Source of the DNA: a bacterium
Lineage (GTDB): Bacteria; Sysuimicrobiota; Sysuimicrobiia; Sysuimicrobiales; Segetimicrobiaceae
Reading direction: 5' to 3'
Assembly (NCBI GenBank): GCA_035307765.1
Contig: DATGHU010000026.1
Location: 1 to 64,000 of the forward strand
Length of the DNA: 64,000 nucleotides
The notes under the pieces are model-generated. The model searched no databases and was not told where the DNA came from. It saw nothing but the letters and a program-made list of their open reading frames with translations. Position numbers and translations under genes: made by a program. Positions 44,798 to 52,179 of the stretch are shown here, one piece after another. The stretch's first letter is position 1. The number at the start of each line of letters is the position of its first letter.

Positions 44798-45282
44798 CTG
44801 CCAGGGTGGGGGAACTCCACGCTCATGTCGCGGTGATCGACGGTGGGATTCGCGCGGCGATCGGCATCGTGTTCGTCGATGCACACGGTCGCGCGCTGCG
44901 CTGCGTCGGTCGCGTCGTGCCCGGGTGTCCGCGGGATCGTGCGGCGTTCCAGGGCATCCTCCTGGCCCTCTGGAATTCCCGGCGGCTGGGGTCGCGGCGC
45001 GTCGTGGTGCACAGTGACGACCCGGGGGTGGTCGCCCAGATCAATCGCTGCCGGGACGTGCCGCTCGAACTTGTCGGGCCTTACCTCGAAGTCCGCGCCC
45101 TCCTCCACGCCTATCGGAGCGCGCGCGTGGAGGCTGACCAGATCCCGTGGGAACCTGAGGCGGTGTCGGTCGCCCGGGCCGCGTTGGCATCCGGCCTCGC
45201 GGATCAGACGGTGGACGAGCTGCCGCTGTGGACCTGCGCACGCCGGGGTGCCCCTCCGTACGTCGCGCCGGACGGCTCCTAG
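44794..45282 (+). CDS. RNase-H-like fold protein
   Basis: 162 residues, ATG 44794. Pattern of the stand-alone RNase HI-like/RVT_3 group: VAVIDGGIRAAIGIVFVDAH, RDRAAFQGILLALWNS, RRVVVHSDDPGVVAQIN and a C-terminal acidic helix region. The usual D-E-D-D residues are partly present (first Asp in VIDGG, Asp in HSDD), while the Glu position reads Gln (AFQGI), so activity is doubtful. Probably coupled to the membrane protein before it. Confidence 0.65.
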   Translation: MTARVGELHAHVAVIDGGIRAAIGIVFVDAHGRALRCVGRVVPGCPRDRAAFQGILLALWNSRRLGSRRVVVHSDDPGVVAQINRCRDVPLELVGPYLEVRALLHAYRSARVEADQIPWEPEAVSVARAALASGLADQTVDELPLWTCARRGAPPYVAPDGS

Positions 45283-45537
45283 GCTCCGATCGCCACGGTG
45301 CTCGGGTGGCGCCCCGCCTTCACGAAGCGCAGAGGTCCATCATCAACAAACCTTCGCTTGTCGGCGAGTGGGTGACGCGCGAAGCTCACGAGACCGCCGG
45401 CGACGAGGTTTTGCGCTCGGATGCTCCTGAGGAGATGGTAACAGCGGGGGGATCCGTGGTGCCGTCCGTCGCCACCCCACTCCGGCCTGGTCCCCCGGCG
45501 ACCGCCCCCGGCTAGAAAGAACCCCGCGATCGTCGAC

Positions 45538-46377
45538 TTAACCAAACCGCCCCGTGATGTAGTCTTCCGTCCGCTTGTCCCGCGGCCGCGTGAACAGCTC
45601 GGCCGTGGGCCCAAACTCCACCAGTTCTCCGGTGAGCATGAAGGCCGTGCTGTCCGAGACGCGCGCCGCCTGCTGCATGTTGTGGGTGACGAGCACGATC
45701 GTCAAGCGCTCGCGCAACACCCTGGCCAGTTCCTCGATCTTCAGGGTGGACCCCGGATCGAGCGCGGACGCCGGCTCGTCCATCAGCAGGACCTCCGGCT
45801 TCACCGCCAGCGCGCGAGCGATGCAGAGCCGTTGTTGCTGCCCCCCGGAGAGACTGGCGCCGGGTCGGCCGAGCACATCCTTGACCTCCTCCCACAGGGC
45901 CGCCTGTCGAAGGCTTTGTTCTACCACCTCATCGAGAAGCTTTCGTTGGCGGACGCCGTTCAATCGGAGGCCCGCGGCCACGTTGTCATAGATCGACATG
46001 GTGGGAAACGGATTCGGCCGCTGGAAGACCATGCCGACGCGGCGCCGGATCATCACGGGATCGATCTCCTTCGCGTAGATGTCCTCGCCGTCGAGCAGCA
46101 CCTGCCCCTCGACACGCGCGCCCGAGATCAGTTCGTGCATGCGATTGAGGCAGCGGAGGAACGTCGACTTGCCGCAACCCGACGGTCCAATGATCGCGGT
46201 GATGCGGTTGGCTTGGACACCGATCGAGACCCCGCGGACGGCATGGGTGCGGCCAAAGTAGGCGTTCACCCGCACGGCCTGGATGCGCTGGGTGCCGACC
46301 CCCTCGACGGGCACCGAGCGCTCGAGGGCGCCCAGAAGCGCCCGACTCCACAGCGTGGCGCTCGACGTCTGCATCAT
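45538..46377 (-). CDS. pstB: phosphate ABC transporter ATP-binding protein
   Basis: 279 residues from ATG 46377 (or 46374), behind GGGGGGAGGT which overlaps the pstA stop. Walker [38 protein letters not shown], signature [15 protein letters not shown], Walker [14 protein letters not shown] and switch [12 protein letters not shown], typical PstB. Energises phosphate uptake. Last gene of pstSCAB. Confidence 0.97.
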   Translation of the reverse strand: MMQTSSATLWSRALLGALERSVPVEGVGTQRIQAVRVNAYFGRTHAVRGVSIGVQANRITAIIGPSGCGKSTFLRCLNRMHELISGARVEGQVLLDGEDIYAKEIDPVMIRRRVGMVFQRPNPFPTMSIYDNVAAGLRLNGVRQRKLLDEVVEQSLRQAALWEEVKDVLGRPGASLSGGQQQRLCIARALAVKPEVLLMDEPASALDPGSTLKIEELARVLRERLTIVLVTHNMQQAARVSDSTAFMLTGELVEFGPTAELFTRPRDKRTEDYITGRFG

Positions 46378-46382
46378 CACGG

Positions 46383-47237
46383 TTACCTCCCCCCGGATCG
46401 CGACCGGCCCACGAGCCGGGCGGCGATGTTGAGCAAGAGCGTCATCGACATGAGCACCAGCGCTGCGGCCCACGCCTGACGGTGCCAGTCGTCGTATGGG
46501 GCGATCGCATAGTTATAGAGCTGGACCGTCAGCGACGCGATCGGCTGATCGAGCCCCGTCTGCCAGTACTGGTTGTTGAAGGCGGTGAAGAGTAGCGGTG
46601 CCGTCTCTCCTCCGATGCGGGCGATGGCCAGCATGACGCCGGTGATGATCCCCACGGCCGCCGTCCGCAACACCACGCGCACGGTGGTGAGCCACCAGGG
46701 GACACCCAGGGCAAGCGCCGCCTCGCGGAGTGACGTCGGCACGAGGCGAACGAGTTCCTCGGTCGTCCGCATCACCAGCGGGGCCATCATGATCCCCAGG
46801 GCGGCCCCGCCGGCGATGGCGGAGAAGCGCCGCATCGGGACCACGAGGAGCGTATAGACAAAAACGCCGACGACGATGCTGGGCACGCCGTTCAACACGT
46901 CGGCCGTGAACCGGATCCACCAGCCGAGGGGGCCGTCTCCCAGCTCGGACAGATACAACCCTCCCAGGATGCCGATGGGGAGGCCGACGCACGACGCCAG
47001 CAGGATGAGCGTGAGGGTGCCGCTGATCGCGTTCGCAACCCCCCCGCCCGTCTCCCCCACCGGCTTGGGGAGCTGGGTGAAGAACGCCCAGTCGAGCGAC
47101 GTGGCGCCCTGCAGGACCACGTAGATCAGCACGCTGACGAGGGGGGCGAGCGCGATCAGCACCGCGGCGGCCGCGAGCCCCGTCATCAGGCGGTCCGTGG
47201 CGCGACGGCGTGCCGCGGTAGCCGGAAAGACGAGCAT
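46383..47237 (-). CDS. pstA: phosphate ABC transporter permease PstA
   Basis: 284 residues from ATG 47237, whose A is the last base of the pstC stop (TGATG). Six helices; [39 protein letters not shown], the coupling loop [20 protein letters not shown] and [20 protein letters not shown] are PstA hallmarks. Confidence 0.96.
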   Translation of the reverse strand: MLVFPATAARRRATDRLMTGLAAAAVLIALAPLVSVLIYVVLQGATSLDWAFFTQLPKPVGETGGGVANAISGTLTLILLASCVGLPIGILGGLYLSELGDGPLGWWIRFTADVLNGVPSIVVGVFVYTLLVVPMRRFSAIAGGAALGIMMAPLVMRTTEELVRLVPTSLREAALALGVPWWLTTVRVVLRTAAVGIITGVMLAIARIGGETAPLLFTAFNNQYWQTGLDQPIASLTVQLYNYAIAPYDDWHRQAWAAALVLMSMTLLLNIAARLVGRSRSGGR

Positions 47238-48226
47238 CACCCCATCCCTCCCGTCGGCAGGGTCCCCATCCGCCAGATGAGCCAACGGGCGATCGCATTG
47301 ACAATCAAGGAGATCACAAAGAGGACAACCGCCAGTTCGATCAGCGCGGAGATGTAGATGCCGGTGGTGGCCTCCGAGAACTCGTTGGCGAGCGCCGCGG
47401 CGATCGTGTACGCGGGCTGAAACAACGAGGGTGACACCTGCGGGCGGTTGCCGATCACCATGGTCACGGCCATCGTCTCGCCGAGGGCGCGTCCCAGGCC
47501 GAGGATCACCGCCCCGGTGAGGCCGGTCCGGCCGTATGGGAGGACGGCGCGCCAGATCACCTCCCAGCGGGTGGCCCCGAGGGCGTAGGCGGCCTCACGC
47601 TGGCTCAGCGGCACCGACTTCAGCACCTCGCGCGAGATCGACGAGACGATGGGCAGGAGCATGATCGCCAGGATCATCCCGCCGGCGAGCAACCCGATCC
47701 CGTACGCAGGGCCGCTGAACAGCGGCAGCCACCCCAGAATCGCCCGGAGGTCGGGCTCCACGACGCTGCGCAGCCAGGGGGCCATGACGAAAATCCCCCA
47801 GAGGCCGAGGATGACGCTCGGGATGGACGCCAGAAGCTCGATGATGAACCCGAGCACCGTCGACAGCACCGGCGGAGCCAACTCCGCCAGATAGATGGCC
47901 ACGCCAAGGCTCACCGGGACCGCAAGGACCAAGGCCACCAGCGAAGAGGCGAGGGTCCCGTACGCGAACGTGACCGCCCCGAAGACGTTGTGGACCGGAT
48001 CCCACCGCTGCGTCCAGAGGAACCCCGCCCCAAAACGCGCAATCGCCGGCCAGGCCGCCATGGATAATTGGATGATCATCGAGGCGACGATGACCACGAC
48101 CGCAAACCCGAACGCGGTCAACACGGCGCGAAACACCGCGTCCGTCCAGGCCTTGTGGCGCCGCACGAACGCGGCGCCGGGAGGCAGGAGGGCCTCCGCC
48201 CTCCTGCCGACGTTCGAGGGAAGCAT
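47237..48226 (-). CDS. pstC: phosphate ABC transporter permease PstC
   Basis: 329 residues from ATG 48226, 18 bases after pstS. Hallmarks: FGAVTFAYGTLASSLVALVL, LLASIPSVILGLWGIFVMAP, SQREAAYALGATRWEVIWRA and GRALGETMAVTMVIGNRPQ. A perfect 11-bp inverted repeat (GGCAGGAGGGC with GCCCTCCTGCC, 48183-48208) lies within codons 6-15 and may lower permease expression relative to pstS. Confidence 0.96.
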   Translation of the reverse strand: MLPSNVGRRAEALLPPGAAFVRRHKAWTDAVFRAVLTAFGFAVVVIVASMIIQLSMAAWPAIARFGAGFLWTQRWDPVHNVFGAVTFAYGTLASSLVALVLAVPVSLGVAIYLAELAPPVLSTVLGFIIELLASIPSVILGLWGIFVMAPWLRSVVEPDLRAILGWLPLFSGPAYGIGLLAGGMILAIMLLPIVSSISREVLKSVPLSQREAAYALGATRWEVIWRAVLPYGRTGLTGAVILGLGRALGETMAVTMVIGNRPQVSPSLFQPAYTIAAALANEFSEATTGIYISALIELAVVLFVISLIVNAIARWLIWRMGTLPTGGMG

Positions 48227-48244
48227 CGTTAGGACAACCGAGCC

Positions 48245-49339
48245 CTACGGCGCGGGAAGGAAGGCGTGGCCTTGATACCCGATGGTCTTGATGATGCGCT
48301 CGTCGATCAGCACCACCGGCGCGGGCAGTGGAGCATACAGGAGCTGGGGGGCGTCTTTTTCCCCGTCATGAATCGCCCACCAGAGGAAATCCGTCAGGGC
48401 CTTGCCCTTCGATTCGTCCGTCTGTTCCTTGGGGATCAGCAGGTAGGTGAACCCGGCGATCGGATACGTGGTCGCTCCAGGCGAGTAGGCGATCGAGACC
48501 CGGACATCGTTGGTCTTGACCATGGCGTCGGCGCCGCCGGCGGCGGCCGCGGTCGTGGCGGACAGGGAGGGGGCGATCCATGCGCCCGACCGGTTCCTGA
48601 CGACCGCGTACGTGAGTTGGTTCTGCACCACGTACGCCAGTTCAACGTACCCGATCCCTCCCGGGGTCTGCTTGACCAGCCCCGAGACCCCCTCGTTGCC
48701 CTTGCCGCCGATCCCGGTCGGCCATTCCACGGATGTGCTGCGCCCGACCTTGTCGGCCCAGCCCCTGCTGACGATCGAGAGGAAGGAGGTGAAGTGGAAG
48801 GTCGTGCCGCTGCCGTCCGATCGGTGCACGATCGTAACCGGCAGGTTCGGCAGCTTCACGGATGGGTTGTTGGCGGCGAGGCGCGGATCGTTCCACTTGG
48901 TGATCTGCCCCATGTAGAGATCGGCGATGTTTTCCGGCGTCAGACGCAACCCCGAGCCGACCCCCGGAACGTTGTAGCTCATCGCGATCGACCCGGCGAC
49001 GGTGGGGATCAGCGCGACGGGCCGTCCCATCGCCTTCAACTGGTCATCGGAGAGCGGGGCATCCGAGGCGCCGAAGTCCACGGTGCCCTTCTGCACCTGC
49101 GCGATCCCACCGCCGCTGCCAATCGATTGGTAGTTGATGCGGACATCCGGGTGGAGCCGATTGTACTCGGCGAACCACCGGGAGTAGATCGGATATGGAA
49201 ACGTGGCGCCCGCCCCGGTGAGCACAATCGGTCCCGCGGCGACCGCGCCGGTGGTCCCCCACGGCAACCCACCCGGGCCGAGGATCAGTCCGGCGAGGAC
49301 CGCGCCTGCGATCCAGCGCCATCGTCGAGCCATCTTCAT
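48245..49339 (-). CDS. pstS: phosphate-binding protein PstS
   Basis: 364 residues from ATG 49339 (AAGGAGGG). Signal peptide to about residue 35 (GTTGAVAAG), no lipobox. Binding motifs: LTGAGATFPYPIYSRWFAEY, NYQSIGSGGGIAQVQKGTVD, GASDAPLSDDQL, RSDGSGTTFHFTSFL, KGNEGVSGLVKQTPGGIGYV. Head of pstSCAB, with Pho-box-like repeats about 100 bases upstream. Confidence 0.97.
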   Translation of the reverse strand: MKMARRWRWIAGAVLAGLILGPGGLPWGTTGAVAAGPIVLTGAGATFPYPIYSRWFAEYNRLHPDVRINYQSIGSGGGIAQVQKGTVDFGASDAPLSDDQLKAMGRPVALIPTVAGSIAMSYNVPGVGSGLRLTPENIADLYMGQITKWNDPRLAANNPSVKLPNLPVTIVHRSDGSGTTFHFTSFLSIVSRGWADKVGRSTSVEWPTGIGGKGNEGVSGLVKQTPGGIGYVELAYVVQNQLTYAVVRNRSGAWIAPSLSATTAAAAGGADAMVKTNDVRVSIAYSPGATTYPIAGFTYLLIPKEQTDESKGKALTDFLWWAIHDGEKDAPQLLYAPLPAPVVLIDERIIKTIGYQGHAFLPAP

Positions 49340-49435
49340 GCCATCCCTCCTTCAGAGATCTCGTTCTACCTAGCCTGCCCCGAGATCCATCGCTGATAGC
49401 GTACCGCGGCCGGTTCCAGGCTGTGCGATGCCCCG

Positions 49436-49463
49436 GTGAAGGGGAGGTTAAGAGAGTGTTAAG
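49436..49463 (-). promoter_or_regulatory. Pho-box-like 11-bp repeats upstream of pstS
   Basis: Minus strand: CTTAAC (49463-49458), CTTAAC (49452-49447), CTTCAC (49441-49436), exact 11-bp steps. It overlaps the last codons of mgsA. The unit resembles cyanobacterial-type CTTAAC Pho boxes. Confidence 0.8.
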
Positions 49464-49932
49464 CGTACGCAGGCACGAGCCGCTGGTACTCGTGGGCCAT
49501 GAGTGGGGAGGAGATCATGAAGTCCGCCGAGGCGCGGTTGCAGGCCACCGGGATGTTCCACACCACCGCGATCCGAAGCAGCGCCCGGACATCGGGGTCG
49601 TGCGGATGCGGCTCGAGCGGGTCCCAAAAGAAGATCAGGAAATCGACGCCGCCCTCCGCGATCTTCGCTCCGATCTGCTGATCGCCTCCCAACGGCCCGC
49701 TGTGAAACTCGGCGACCGGAAGGCCGAGGCGCTCGGCGATGAGCCGACCGGTGGTGCGCGTCGCGCACAATTCGTGGCGCGCCAGAAGCTCCTTGTTGAA
49801 CCGGACCCACTCCAGAAGATCGGTCTTCTTATTGTCGTGCGCAATCAGGGCGATGCGCTTGGCGGCCAACATCGGCACCGGCGTCCGCGGAGCAAAGGCA
49901 CGCGGGGACAACGTCTGCGGCGCTGAACTCAT
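49459..49932 (-). CDS. mgsA: methylglyoxal synthase
   Basis: 157 residues from ATG 49932 (AGGGG upstream). MgsA motifs: [76 protein letters not shown]. Converts DHAP to methylglyoxal plus phosphate; the known enzymes are inhibited by phosphate. Here it lies between pstS and the DUF47 regulator gene and has its own Pho-box-like repeat, which suggests induction in phosphate limitation to release phosphate from triose-phosphate. Confidence 0.95.
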   Translation of the reverse strand: MSSAPQTLSPRAFAPRTPVPMLAAKRIALIAHDNKKTDLLEWVRFNKELLARHELCATRTTGRLIAERLGLPVAEFHSGPLGGDQQIGAKIAEGGVDFLIFFWDPLEPHPHDPDVRALLRIAVVWNIPVACNRASADFMISSPLMAHEYQRLVPAYA

Positions 49933-49989
49933 CACACACCCCTATCCGTCGCCCGACTGGCGGCGACGGCTCGAGCCTACGCGCCGGAC

Positions 49990-50017
49990 GTCAACGCGAG
50001 GTGAAGGGCCGGTGAAG
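49990..50017 (-). promoter_or_regulatory. Pho-box-like 11-bp repeats upstream of mgsA
   Basis: Minus strand: CTTCAC (50017-50012), CTTCAC (50006-50001), GTTGAC (49995-49990), exact 11-bp steps, between the DUF47 gene stop and mgsA start. Confidence 0.7.
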
Positions 50018-50040
50018 AATATTCGAAATCCAGGCCGGCG

Positions 50041-50997
50041 CTACGGCCGCGCGTCCAGGCGGTAGCCGATCCCGCGCACGGCGGTGATGCGCACCCCGCC
50101 CTTGGGTTCCACCTTCTTGCGCAGCCAGGCGACATGGGTGTCGAGGGTGCGGGTGTCGCCGAAATAATCGTCCCCCCACACATCCTGCATCAGCCGCTCG
50201 CGGCGGACGATCTTGCCCAGGTGGCGCAGCAGCAGGTGCAGGAGGTCGAACTCCTTGGTGGCCAAGGGCACGCCCTCCCCCGCCACCGTCACCGTGCGCT
50301 CGGCGATGTTCATCACCAACTGGTTGGCGAGGAGCCGGTCCTCCGCCCCCGCCTGCACGACAATCGTCTCCAGGATGTTCGCGATGTCCTCACACCGGTC
50401 GGTCATGGCCTCAAGGTTCTCGCAGATGTCCTTCCATTTAATGATCTCCTTGGCGCTGGCCCGCCCCGAGAACAACCGCTCGATCACCTCCCGCAGCAGG
50501 TCGTCCCCGCGGTTCTCCAGGTTGTGCAGCGCGCGGGTGTGCGGGAACACGTCGTGCATCCCCTTGAGCTGGCCGATCGCCTTCGCCAGCTCTTGGGCGG
50601 ACTCGAAGACGTTCCGGCCCATCTCGCGCGCCGACGGGAGCACGCGCTTCACTCGGTGAATCGCCAACCGCGCCGCGGCCGCCTCGATGGCGTCGAGCAC
50701 GTCGTCGAGATACCCCGTCAGGGCGCGGAGGGACTCGGTGCTGAACGGGAGGGCGCCGCCGGTCGTCGTGGCCTCGAAGAGGTCTCGGGCGATCGCATCG
50801 CCCGTGTGTTCCAGATCGCGAATCCGCTGCCAGGCCTCGGTCGAGGAGAGACGTCCGTCGAGCATCGACCCAAGCGTCCGGGCCGCCTCCAAGATGCTCC
50901 CGGCCAGTTCCTCCAGGAGCGTGATCGGATATTGAGACGCGCCGGCGGGCGGGGTGTCGGGTTGCGGTGGTCGGCGATCGGGTCCCATGGCCAGCAT
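50041..50997 (-). CDS. fusion of PhoU-like DUF47 domain with OmpR/PhoB winged-helix DNA-binding domain
   Basis: 318 residues from ATG 50997 (alternative ATG 50988). Residues ~25-225 are a DUF47/PhoU-like helical domain (LEELAGSILEAARTLGSML, RIRDLEHTGDAIARDLFEAT, ALHNLENRGDDLLREVIERL, NLEAMTDRCEDIANILETIV), the type that accompanies Pit phosphate transporters. Residues ~228-316 are a PhoB-type winged helix: VPLATKEFDLLHLLLRHLGK, RLMQDVWGDDYFGDTRTLD, THVAWLRKKVEPKGG and ITAVRGIGYRLD. There is no receiver domain. The frame is continuous and both halves look intact. A phosphate-responsive one-component transcription factor is inferred. It is the first gene of the mgsA-pstSCAB strand run. Confidence 0.9.
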   Translation of the reverse strand: MLAMGPDRRPPQPDTPPAGASQYPITLLEELAGSILEAARTLGSMLDGRLSSTEAWQRIRDLEHTGDAIARDLFEATTTGGALPFSTESLRALTGYLDDVLDAIEAAAARLAIHRVKRVLPSAREMGRNVFESAQELAKAIGQLKGMHDVFPHTRALHNLENRGDDLLREVIERLFSGRASAKEIIKWKDICENLEAMTDRCEDIANILETIVVQAGAEDRLLANQLVMNIAERTVTVAGEGVPLATKEFDLLHLLLRHLGKIVRRERLMQDVWGDDYFGDTRTLDTHVAWLRKKVEPKGGVRITAVRGIGYRLDARP

Positions 50998-51046
50998 CCA
51001 TCATACCGCACGCGTCCACCCTGTGCCTCTGCTGGGCCGGCCGCGG

Positions 51047-51076
51047 CTGGAGGAAACCCCGCTGGAGGAAACCCCG
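51047..51076. repeat. tandem 15-bp repeat, two units
   Basis: CTGGAGGAAACCCCG occurs twice head to tail (51047-51061, 51062-51076), flanked on both sides by CCGGCCGCGG (51037-51046, 51077-51086). It lies in the divergent gap between the DUF47 fusion gene and the dehydrogenase gene. Confidence 0.85.
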
Positions 51077-51100
51077 CCGGCCGCGGCGCATTGAGGCGGT

Positions 51101-51128
51101 GTGACCCCGGTGGATCCGCCGGGGTCAC
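51101..51128. promoter_or_regulatory. perfect 10-bp inverted repeat in a divergent promoter gap
   Basis: GTGACCCCGG, 8-base spacer TGGATCCG, CCGGGGTCAC. The flanking genes diverge, so it cannot terminate either; an operator or a leader hairpin of the plus-strand gene is possible. Confidence 0.6.
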
Positions 51129-51177
51129 GCCTGCACGGCAAACCCGCGCATCCGCGCACCGAAGCGAGGTGACGTTT

Positions 51178-52071
51178 GTGAGCGAACGCATCGGCTTCAT
51201 CGGCCTCGGCATCATGGGGCGCCCCATGGCCGGCCACCTGCTGGACGCCAAATACCCGATCACGGTCTGGAACCGCACCCGCGGCAAGATGGCGGCGCTG
51301 GTGGAGCGCGGCGCCGTCGCGGGGACGTCGCCGCGGGACGTGGCCTCCCGGAGCGACATCACGATCACGATGGTCGCCGACACGCCGGACGCGGTCGAGG
51401 TGATCCTCGGGCCGGAGGGCGTCATCCACGGGGTCCGCGCGGGCAGCGTCGTCGTGGACATGAGCACCATCTCGCCGGTCGCGACCCGCGAGATGACCGC
51501 CAAGCTGGCCGAGCGGGGCGCGGAGATGCTTGACGCGCCGGTGTCCGGCGGCGAGAAGGGGGCGATCGAGGCGACGCTCTCGATCATGGCGGGAGGGAAG
51601 CCGGCGGTGTTCGAGCGGGTCCTGCCGGTGTTTCAGCGAATGGGCAAGCAGATCGTCCACCTGGGGGAGTCGGGCGCCGGCCAGGTCACGAAAGCCTGCA
51701 ACCAACTCGTCCTGTCGCTGACCCTGCTCGGCGTGGCCGAGGCGCTGACGATGGCGCGGAAGGCCGGGGTCGATCCGGCCAAGGTGCGGGCGGCGCTGCT
51801 CGGGGGATTCGCCCAGAGCCGGGTGCTCGAGCTGCACGGCCAGCGGATGCTCGACCAAAACTTCGAGCCCGGGTTCCGCACCAAGCTCTACCACAAGGAC
51901 ATGGGGATTGTGATGGAAACCGGCCGATCGGTCGCCATGCCGCTCGTCGGCGGCGGCCTCGCCGCGCAACTGTACCAGATCGCGATGAATCAAGGGCTCG
52001 GCGAGAAGGACTACTCCGTCCTGGCGCAGGTCGTCGCCGGGCTCGGCGGCACCGAGCCGCGCGCGCGCTGA
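51178..52071 (+). CDS. beta-hydroxyacid dehydrogenase (3-hydroxyisobutyrate / tartronate semialdehyde reductase family)
   Basis: 297 residues from GTG 51178 behind GAGGT. Signature IGFIGLGIMGRPMAGHLLDA, substrate loop DAPVSGGEKGAIEATLSIMA, catalytic Lys in GESGAGQVTKACNQLVL, and LYHKDMGIVMETGRSV. NAD(P)-dependent oxidation of short beta-hydroxy acids. It precedes the mutase operon but has a separate promoter between; 3-hydroxyisobutyrate, glycerate or a related acid could be its substrate. Confidence 0.92.
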   Translation: MSERIGFIGLGIMGRPMAGHLLDAKYPITVWNRTRGKMAALVERGAVAGTSPRDVASRSDITITMVADTPDAVEVILGPEGVIHGVRAGSVVVDMSTISPVATREMTAKLAERGAEMLDAPVSGGEKGAIEATLSIMAGGKPAVFERVLPVFQRMGKQIVHLGESGAGQVTKACNQLVLSLTLLGVAEALTMARKAGVDPAKVRAALLGGFAQSRVLELHGQRMLDQNFEPGFRTKLYHKDMGIVMETGRSVAMPLVGGGLAAQLYQIAMNQGLGEKDYSVLAQVVAGLGGTEPRAR

Positions 52072-52085
52072 CCGCCCCACCTTCG

Positions 52086-52115
52086 TTGACAGCGGCGGAG
52101 GCGCCGGGCTAGAAT
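52086..52115 (+). promoter_or_regulatory. sigma-70-type promoter of the mutase operon
   Basis: TTGACA (52086-52091), 18-base spacer, TAGAAT (52110-52115), about 65 bases before the GTG start of the large mutase subunit. Confidence 0.8.
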
Positions 52116-52179
52116 TTGCCTGGATCCCGGATCCGCGCATGACCGGGGGACCGTTCGGTCGCACCCGAGGAGGTGCCCG

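Noticed and set aside
50134-51177. Plus-strand extension upstream of the beta-hydroxyacid dehydrogenase
   Set aside because: Antisense to the DUF47 fusion gene and without similarity; the true start is GTG 51178 with a good ribosome site.
52116-52179. Cobalamin riboswitch before the B12-dependent mutase operon
   Set aside because: The leader is only about 60 bases and lacks the B12-box; the gap is too short.
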